IMG/VR virus record: IMGVR_UViG_3300030098_003618
Coordinates: 1-33,899 of that record
Length of the DNA: 33,899 nt
Origin: a virus
Direction: 5' to 3' (one strand)
Shown here: positions 28,501 to 33,899 of the stretch, piece after piece
How positions within the stretch are numbered: position 1 is the stretch's first letter
Layout of the letters: each line of letters starts with the position of its first letter
Translations under genes and position numbers: made by a program
The notes under the pieces: model-generated
The model's database searches: none
What the model was told of the DNA's origin: nothing
What the model saw: only the letters and a program-made list of their open reading frames with translations

Positions 28501-31500
28501 ACTCACTGGAGGAGTGGGGATACTATCCTAAAGGTCAAGAAGTAAAACAAAACGATATTTTAGACAGATCCTTCCAACTAAAAAAACCCTCAACCCCCAC
28601 AAGCTCAGGGACTTCGATGCAGAAGTCTGTACTACAGGTAGCCAAGAAGCTAAAGAACAACTCAATCATTAACCCACCTACAATTAAAACACCTAAAGAA
28701 GAAATTAAGAAAATGAAGAACAGGGGGAATTTAAAAGGCTTTAGAGAATCTTTAAAGTACCTAGACGAGGGTAAGGATGTAGATGGTGTAAGACAGTGGT
28801 ACGATGGAGTTGACTATGCTTTAGAACAGATGGCTATTGAAGTCCCTGAAGTCCTTCAGTCAGAAGAAAATAAAACATTTGCACTTCTTATGCTAGCCAT
28901 AACTTCTCAAGGTACAAAGGTTCAACCTAACTACGACATGGCTGTAGATATAGTAAGGGAGTACTTTAGAACAGGAAAGATGCCTATAAGAGAGAACGAG
29001 ATTATAGACTCAGTGACTAAAAAACCTAAAACTATTTATGGTCTTGTAGGAAGAGGGTGGGACGGAAGAGATAGGATGGCTGGTGGAAAGTTGTACAAGG
29101 CTGTTACTGGCAATGCACAGATGATTGAAAGGTTGATTAACGATCTAGGTCTTGAGGGTGCTATGCAGTACCTACTTGAAACAAGAACAGGAAGAGCTCA
29201 CCTTAAAAGTGGTTATAAACTTAACGAAAAGGGCAACCCCTCACTGGCTGGGTTTATGACTGCAAATGAAACACACTACGGAGCAGAACAGCTTGGTCCA
29301 AAGATAGGTGCATTCTTTTTAAACATGAACGGAGTATCGGACATTCCTACCTTAGACCTATGGTGGTCTCGTACTTGGAACAGGTGGATGGGAACCCCAA
29401 CAATTATAGATAAAAAATCAGGAAAGGAAAAGGTAGTAGAAACACCTAGAAACAAATCAGAAAGAAATACAATGATCGAGGTATTAGATAATATCTCTGA
29501 ACAACTAACAAAAGAAACAGGAATGGAGTGGTCGAACACTCAGGTACAGGCTCTGCTGTGGTACTACGAAAAAGATTTATATCAAAACGAAGGTGCACAG
29601 GTAGATCCGGCTATATCATTCAGGGAGGCATCAGATGTCAGACAAGAAAAATTTAACGAATTTACCACATCCAACGATCTTGGGGATCTTAGAGGATATG
29701 AAGAACAAAGGGATGCTGAGGAAAGAGTTCTTCAGAATAGGACAAAAAGCATTGACCAAGTCTCTAAACTTCGACAAAAGTCCTTCCAACTTAGAAAACC
29801 AAGAGTAGAGTCGGTTCCACTGTGGGAGTCAAAGATAAAGAAAAGCATTGATGGTTTTGATGTTGATTCCGATGGGAACCTACGAACAGCAAAGGGACAG
29901 CCTCTAAAGTGGAAAGATCTTCAATCAATACTAGGTGTAAGCAAGACAGAGTTTAAGTGGTCTTTTGTAGATGATATGCTTGAAAGTAAAAACCCCAACG
30001 ACAAGGTTAACAAAAACGAACTGGTAAATACACTTGACCTTGAGAGAATAGCACTAGAAGAAAGTGTTCGTGGTGGAAAGCTAGAGGGGGTTGAAGAGTA
30101 TAAACCTCAAAAAATTAATTATGGAGAAGACTATGCAAGGGAGTGGACTCCTGAGCTAAAAGAAACTATAGGTAAACTTACTTCAGACACACTGATAGAT
30201 GAAATTGATCTTTTTTATAGTCCAGAAGGGAAAGATACTAAGGAGCTTAACAGACTAGAAGCACTAAACCAACCATTCCCTGAAGAGGCTCCAAACTGGC
30301 AGTTTGTAATTGCCAGTGTTATACATACAAACGATCCAAATGCTCCAATAATAATAGAGTCCTATATTCAAAACACAAAGACTGGTGATATAAAGAGAGC
30401 CAGTGAACCCTATAGAGTCTGGTCAGACGAAGCTATAACCAGCTCACAAGGTACAGAGATAGAGGCTGAAATAAAGGCAAAAACAATATATCAAGAACAG
30501 CAAGCCAGAGAGCTTGGTCTTATTATAAATGCAAAAACAAAGCACGATAGCTTAGTAAGGAAAATAAAAGAAGGTGGTACAGAGCCTGCCTACCACGAGG
30601 ACTATACAGAGCACATAATAACCCTTCCCTCACTAACACCTAGAGGTGAGGTAGAGTACATTGTTAAGCCTTACGAAGATCAGTACGGACTTTTTGCTGT
30701 TCTAGGTGGAAAAGAGATGATGATTAGTTTTGGAACAAAGAAAGAAATGGAACAGTTATTAAGAGCTCCAGACACTACTGATTATAAAACAAAAGAAGAT
30801 ATGCTAGGACAAGATTACTATGAAAGTCCTCCACATCATTTTGAAGATAAAAATATAGCTGTGTTTGTTAGACACACTACCAGATACACTCCAGATGGAA
30901 AGAAAGTTTTATATATAGATGAACTACAAAGTGACTGGGCAACAGATCTAAAAACCCCATCAGAAAAAAGAGACTACGAAAAGCTCAATAAACTTTTTTA
31001 TAAAAGAAGAAAACAATGGACTAACCTCTTTGAAGAAACAAAATTATATGCAGAGTGGGGACTAAAAAACTTAAAAGAATTTGCTGAAAACCTTCTGGTG
31101 CCGGTTGGGAATGATTTTGTAAGAAGAAAAGTGGACAATTTTTTAGCAGGGGTAGAGGTAGCTGAAGAAAGTGGAATTGAAAATGTAAACCATGATTTTG
31201 TTAAAGACGACATGACAGACTTACTTGCTTTAATAAAAACAAACGAAGACATCTTTATAGACCCTCAACTTTTAGCTGACTTTGAATACAAAACAAAACA
31301 ACTAGAAAGTCAAAAAAATATAACAAATAAAGCAGATAGTGACCACAAGAACTACCAAGCAGAGACAGCCATAAAAACTCCACCTATGCCTTATGAGGGT
31401 TATGACTACATAGGTCTTGCACTAAAGAGAATGATAAGAAAGGCTGTAGATCAAGACTACGACTATGTTGCTGTAACTGATGGAAAAACATCGGCAGACC

Positions 31501-33899
31501 TGTACAGTGCAAGACAAGTATTTGAGCATGTAGTTGTCAATAAATATATAGATAACAGATTGGAATATTACAATGCAGAAGTACTAGATAAAAGTGCACG
31601 AAAAATAGAAATACAAGGAATAGGACACAGGAACAAGCTAGACTTCTCTAGGTTAACTGCTGGTGAAGTTATTAGGGCATTTGGAAAAGACTTAGGTGAA
31701 AAAATTATAAAAGGAACAGAAGAAGTTCTTCCTGCTGAGTACTATACAAAAAAACGAGACGAATACTTTTCCAGCTATAACCTTCATGCCTCTGAAAACG
31801 AGGGACTGAAGATCAAGAACCTTGTCAACACTATGTTCTCAGGTAACACATCTCTTGTTACAGATGAAAGTTTTGGGGTCGATAGAACTGGAAATAGATT
31901 TTATGAAAAATTTCAACAAACAAGCAAGAGTCATATTATATCAGGAAAAGATTTAGAGGTTGGTGGATATATGCACAAGGCTTTGTATGACAATGCAATC
32001 CCCAACAAGATGAACAAGCTAGGCAAAAAGTTTACAGGAACAAAGGTAGAGGATATAGAGATTGCATCATTTAAAGATCCAGATGCTATTGATTATGATG
32101 AGGGAGGTTCAGAGTTGCCTTCAACATTTTCATCTAAGGCAATGAAGATAACCAAAACCTTAAGAGAAGAGGGTGGCAAGCCTATGCCTTCGTTCCAGCT
32201 TAAAAAAGGAAAGCTACCTAATAAGCTGTTAACAGGAAAGGGCAAGGTGCTTAAAACAAAAGATCCAAGTTTTTATACAGAAGCATTAATCCCTATATCA
32301 ACAAGACTTAAAAGAATACATCCTAAGCTAAGGGTTATACTTAGGAAGTTTGAGTTTGATCTCGGTGTTAAGGTGAATGCAGACAGAAAGACTATAGTAC
32401 CATTCTTAAATAAGTTTGAAAAAATGAACGAGGAAGATAAAAAGATTTTAACTCTTGCCTTGTACAACGGATACGAAGAAAGTATACAGGAGATGTTAGA
32501 TAAATATGATATGAACTCTGAGTATGTATCTGTTCAAAAACTTCTTGAAAAATTCTACAATGATGCACTGTCGGTTGGTTACGATATAAACCAAATAGAA
32601 AACTACTTCCCTAGACTTGTTACTGACTACGAAGGAATGATGAACTATCTTGGTGGTGTTGATCCTGATTCTAAAACAATTATTGAAGAGGCTCAAAAGA
32701 AAAAAGAAAAGTCTCTTGGTAGGAAACTTACAGATGAAGAAAAAATTTCCATTGCAAACTCTGTTATAGCTGGTCATGGATTTAAATCTAAGTCAACCCC
32801 AAGAAATATTAAAGGAAGAGAAATAGAGAATGTATCTGAAGATCTACTGCAATTTTATTCAAGTCCTGTTGAATCCTTGATAGGGTATGTTGATAGTATG
32901 AACGAAGGTATTGCATCTAAAAAGTTTTTTGGCAAGGGTGAGGACTTGGGTGATTCAATAGGAAAGTTTGTAGCAGGAATGGTTGAAGAAGGCTTAATTA
33001 ACAAAACCCAAGAGAGAGAGGTTGTTACTATTCTAAATGCAAGGTTTAATAAAACTCCTATGAAAGATTTTCTTAGAACAGTAAGAGATGCAACCTATAT
33101 AATGACGATGGGACAATTTACAAGTGCAGTTACACAGATCGGTGATGTGGCTTGGTCGATTGTAAATGCTCCACTACAGACCCCAAAGGCACTAGGGAAG
33201 GCATTTGCCAGTGCTCTGCCTAAGATTAACCTTAAACGAATTACCAGAGAGGATGTTGGGGTAGAGCATGTTGCAGAAGAAATGCAAGATCCTAAAGGTT
33301 TCGGTAAGTGGGTCAACAGAGTGTTTAAAGCAATAGGTCTTGATAAGGTCGATCAAGCTGGAAAAGAAACACTGATGAATGCTACCATTGAAAACTTTCA
33401 GAAGAAAGCCAAGACAGATAAGTTAACCAAAAGACAAATGGAAACTCTTACCGAGATATTTGAAGATGAAGCACCACAGGTTATACAGGATCTAAAAGAC
33501 GGAAAGATTACAGAGAATGTTAAGTTCCTAGCATTCTGGACACTGATGGAGTTTCAACCTGCAAGCAAGAGTGAGGTACCACAGAAGTACCTTGACAGTC
33601 CAAACGGAAGGATGTTATATCAATTAAAGACATTTACAATCAAGCAGTTGGATGTATATAGAAACCAATTTTGGGATGATCTTAAGGCAGGGAACAAAGC
33701 AAGGGCATGGGGTAGGTTGGCTACAATAGCCACTGCCTTTGTTGTTTGCAACGGAACTGCCGATGCTATAAAGGACTGGATAAGAGGAAAGCCTATTCAC
33801 CTTGATGATATATTTTATGAAAACTTATTTAGACTTCTAGGTATGTCTAGGTATCAGATATGGGTAGCACAAACATATGGGGTGGAGCAGGCAGTGTCT
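25542..33899 (+). CDS. Giant polyvalent/injected virion protein (5' 2,786 codons)
   Basis: One open frame from ATG 25542 to the window edge, continuing at 1-591 (total about 2,905 residues). Residues 1-380 are polar; about 387-450 hold a Gly-rich hydrophobic segment (GWMAGTVAGAITGPGTLATG) that could enter a membrane. Four S(F/Y)QL motifs (Ser865, Ser1010, Ser1414, Ser2217) divide the rest. Module 868-1008 is ADP-ribosyltransferase-like (VTVYRAG with Arg941, ITLS with Ser957, EEWGY with Glu990/991). Module 1010-1414 has a GPKIGAFFLNM block near 1254. Module 1414-2217 has IDELQSDW at 1794-1799 and IGLALKRMIRKAV near 1960. The last module has NYFPRLV at 2354. These are known themes of large polyvalent proteins that travel with phage DNA. 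No lytic domain is obvious. Confidence 0.85.
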   Translation, partial: MSEQLYKNLQKEYDLPDYWDWLSDMQDDDKRKKAFDSLVNPNLQEEDYNNAYQEWTNELVPQFDPESEGYDYSTALKSGGRPGEDQHWGSLDPNTGMVLKGRNHETWDKTVLEEELRGNVIVKGEDGRFYSRKNPNTINKDRPAGVPAPVSDPVYGRWLNHEPVPIESQKDPRTMNFSKTIEVDGRTLGLVKKDKTIDRMEDGTLADDTAPVEDESIFKEAVESLTFNYDQSWIEDPSITQEQAEAIKDDQMESLKKAKQFEEQGYEIYDLTNESYIPMQWNRYERNILNHDQLKHLSNSQLKDEGWWKEIKKNYNIKNNEALQSQENYNIILSDDVEAREKMVQDYINNGKQISFTDDTDGIFEKLLHSTVNIIPDMKNAVINGLNWGVQGWMAGTVAGAITGPGTLATGGTGAVVGFGSGSTEYWRRQGTQELYLRLRAEGVDHDISLSTSLLGAMPYALTELVSTQLQSKYVKAMILDSITKSGFVNLVKKRGLEGTKDWLKEIGQENSQELIMDLAQDIGVTTSNHLRSTDIEYKSLADRIDTHIEVSKETAKALILPFVAGSGMRVATEYKMDPAERAYRRKQKRDKFLETTEIGKQIQVARDSGKYDEFTLDFLADMAIRNPDIIEESGAIDLTEKAVNLTQDYFRAELEKNDEVYTDEEWNEVGRDKYVEFLAGEGMTEQDAENIFATGSTENFQDLIEGSTKVLMKLNQGADVSTVVEEMYGWYHRALNDQESFLFQEYYNSIHSNPELKERLYLRLMENGFVDENYDYENNSLSSQEFFEKDGMNYFANQNLYEDSALRKVYRKVMEYFQNLLGISDISPDVVKMYEEAGQFKVKKVTQAQDIEISKEKGIGTPKSYQLSYMGSHRPSREGPPAHNLLEGNKIPDDVYDTPRYYIGSINTGEQKKVYQETVEAINYLKSIKGNPDAEVTVYRAGPKKELNAGDWITLSKTYAKDHSMYFKTPVHKFKVKAKDVLWDMNSLEEWGYYPKGQEVKQNDILDRSFQLKKPSTPTSSGTSMQKSVLQVAKKLKNNSIINPPTIKTPKEEIKKMKNRGNLKGFRESLKYLDEGKDVDGVRQWYDGVDYALEQMAIEVPEVLQSEENKTFALLMLAITSQGTKVQPNYDMAVDIVREYFRTGKMPIRENEIIDSVTKKPKTIYGLVGRGWDGRDRMAGGKLYKAVTGNAQMIERLINDLGLEGAMQYLLETRTGRAHLKSGYKLNEKGNPSLAGFMTANETHYGAEQLGPKIGAFFLNMNGVSDIPTLDLWWSRTWNRWMGTPTIIDKKSGKEKVVETPRNKSERNTMIEVLDNISEQLTKETGMEWSNTQVQALLWYYEKDLYQNEGAQVDPAISFREASDVRQEKFNEFTTSNDLGDLRGYEEQRDAEERVLQNRTKSIDQVSKLRQKSFQLRKPRVESVPLWESKIKKSIDGFDVDSDGNLRTAKGQPLKWKDLQSILGVSKTEFKWSFVDDMLESKNPNDKVNKNELVNTLDLERIALEESVRGGKLEGVEEYKPQKINYGEDYAREWTPELKETIGKLTSDTLIDEIDLFYSPEGKDTKELNRLEALNQPFPEEAPNWQFVIASVIHTNDPNAPIIIESYIQNTKTGDIKRASEPYRVWSDEAITSSQGTEIEAEIKAKTIYQEQQARELGLIINAKTKHDSLVRKIKEGGTEPAYHEDYTEHIITLPSLTPRGEVEYIVKPYEDQYGLFAVLGGKEMMISFGTKKEMEQLLRAPDTTDYKTKEDMLGQDYYESPPHHFEDKNIAVFVRHTTRYTPDGKKVLYIDELQSDWATDLKTPSEKRDYEKLNKLFYKRRKQWTNLFEETKLYAEWGLKNLKEFAENLLVPVGNDFVRRKVDNFLAGVEVAEESGIENVNHDFVKDDMTDLLALIKTNEDIFIDPQLLADFEYKTKQLESQKNITNKADSDHKNYQAETAIKTPPMPYEGYDYIGLALKRMIRKAVDQDYDYVAVTDGKTSADLYSARQVFEHVVVNKYIDNRLEYYNAEVLDKSARKIEIQGIGHRNKLDFSRLTAGEVIRAFGKDLGEKIIKGTEEVLPAEYYTKKRDEYFSSYNLHASENEGLKIKNLVNTMFSGNTSLVTDESFGVDRTGNRFYEKFQQTSKSHIISGKDLEVGGYMHKALYDNAIPNKMNKLGKKFTGTKVEDIEIASFKDPDAIDYDEGGSELPSTFSSKAMKITKTLREEGGKPMPSFQLKKGKLPNKLLTGKGKVLKTKDPSFYTEALIPISTRLKRIHPKLRVILRKFEFDLGVKVNADRKTIVPFLNKFEKMNEEDKKILTLALYNGYEESIQEMLDKYDMNSEYVSVQKLLEKFYNDALSVGYDINQIENYFPRLVTDYEGMMNYLGGVDPDSKTIIEEAQKKKEKSLGRKLTDEEKISIANSVIAGHGFKSKSTPRNIKGREIENVSEDLLQFYSSPVESLIGYVDSMNEGIASKKFFGKGEDLGDSIGKFVAGMVEEGLINKTQEREVVTILNARFNKTPMKDFLRTVRDATYIMTMGQFTSAVTQIGDVAWSIVNAPLQTPKALGKAFASALPKINLKRITREDVGVEHVAEEMQDPKGFGKWVNRVFKAIGLDKVDQAGKETLMNATIENFQKKAKTDKLTKRQMETLTEIFEDEAPQVIQDLKDGKITENVKFLAFWTLMEFQPASKSEVPQKYLDSPNGRMLYQLKTFTIKQLDVYRNQFWDDLKAGNKARAWGRLATIATAFVVCNGTADAIKDWIRGKPIHLDDIFYENLFRLLGMSRYQIWVAQTYGVEQAVS
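33669..33899. repeat. Right copy of 231-base terminal redundancy
   Basis: Matches 1-231 with 9 substitutions and no gaps, and keeps the reading frame of the giant protein across the joint. The copy reads WGRLATIATAF and DWIRGKPIHLDD where the left copy reads FGRLATISTAF and DWLRGKPIHFDD. It supports closing the contig into a circle of about 33,668 bp. Confidence 0.95.

Noticed and set aside
27077-33316. Several leftward open frames of 60-93 codons opposite the giant gene
   Set aside because: They lie wholly inside a well-supported rightward frame, show Ser/Leu/Phe/Ile-rich shadow composition, and have no ribosome binding site or recognisable motif.
1-33899. tRNA, CRISPR array, insertion sequence, integrase or attachment site
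   Set aside because: All gaps were read for cloverleaf-like structures, regular repeats and transposase or integrase motifs; none was found.

Overview
The window is an almost complete genome of a tailed bacteriophage. The gene set (portal, adaptors, a long nozzle-type tail protein, ejection-type proteins and no tape-measure gene) points to a podovirus-like short-tailed phage. The first and last 231 bases are the same sequence with 9 mismatches (offset 33,668), and one reading frame of about 2,905 codons runs off the right end and resumes at the left end. The natural molecule is therefore circular or circularly permuted, about 33.7 kb, probably assembled from a mixed virus population. Base composition is moderately AT-rich by eye. 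Genes are packed tightly with ATGA or 1-base overlaps and AGGAG-type ribosome binding sites. I see no integrase, tRNA, rRNA, CRISPR, DNA polymerase, primase, helicase or RNA polymerase gene, so the phage probably relies on the host replisome and transcription machinery. The style resembles small marine podoviruses, but the host cannot be fixed from this sequence.

Layout, all rightward except one gene. 1-591: C-terminal end of a giant polyvalent protein. 601-1952: lysis cassette (endolysin, two holin-like membrane proteins, two small proteins). 2020-5639: recombination and replication (Rad52-like annealing protein, RecB/Cas4-type nuclease, winged-helix replication initiator, Zn protein, HNH nuclease, PD-(D/E)XK nuclease). 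5640-5825: structured non-coding gap with a clear Rho-independent terminator. 5826-8850: accessory early genes (Trm1-like methyltransferase, SEC-C protein, SpoVG-like protein with an SSB-like tail, NinG-like protein, several tiny proteins). 8847-9233: the only leftward gene. 9234-9672: a 439-base non-coding control region with a 16-bp perfect palindrome, an AT-rich tandem repeat, a G-quadruplex-capable C-tract and paired operator-like repeats. 9673-12361: packaging genes (small and large terminase). 12363-17244: small Lys-rich proteins, portal, scaffold, major capsid. 17304-25542: structural, fibre, adaptor, nozzle and ejection-type proteins. 25542-33899: the giant polyvalent protein, continuing at 1-591.

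How the genes fit together: the initiator at 3645 carries two 13-bp repeats 23 bp apart inside its own gene, written in two different codon frames, like lambda O with its internal iterons. The annealing protein and nucleases would process and recombine the DNA. Terminase packages it into a portal/scaffold/capsid shell. The nozzle, which has an apparent extra beta-sandwich insert, and the fibre-like protein contact the cell. The giant protein is probably carried in the virion and injected. It is a chain of conflict-type domains (ADP-ribosyltransferase-like and several polyvalent-protein-associated domains) punctuated by four S(F/Y)QL motifs. The most unusual features are these motif-delimited modules, the two candidate origins, and the lone leftward gene with its own operator.
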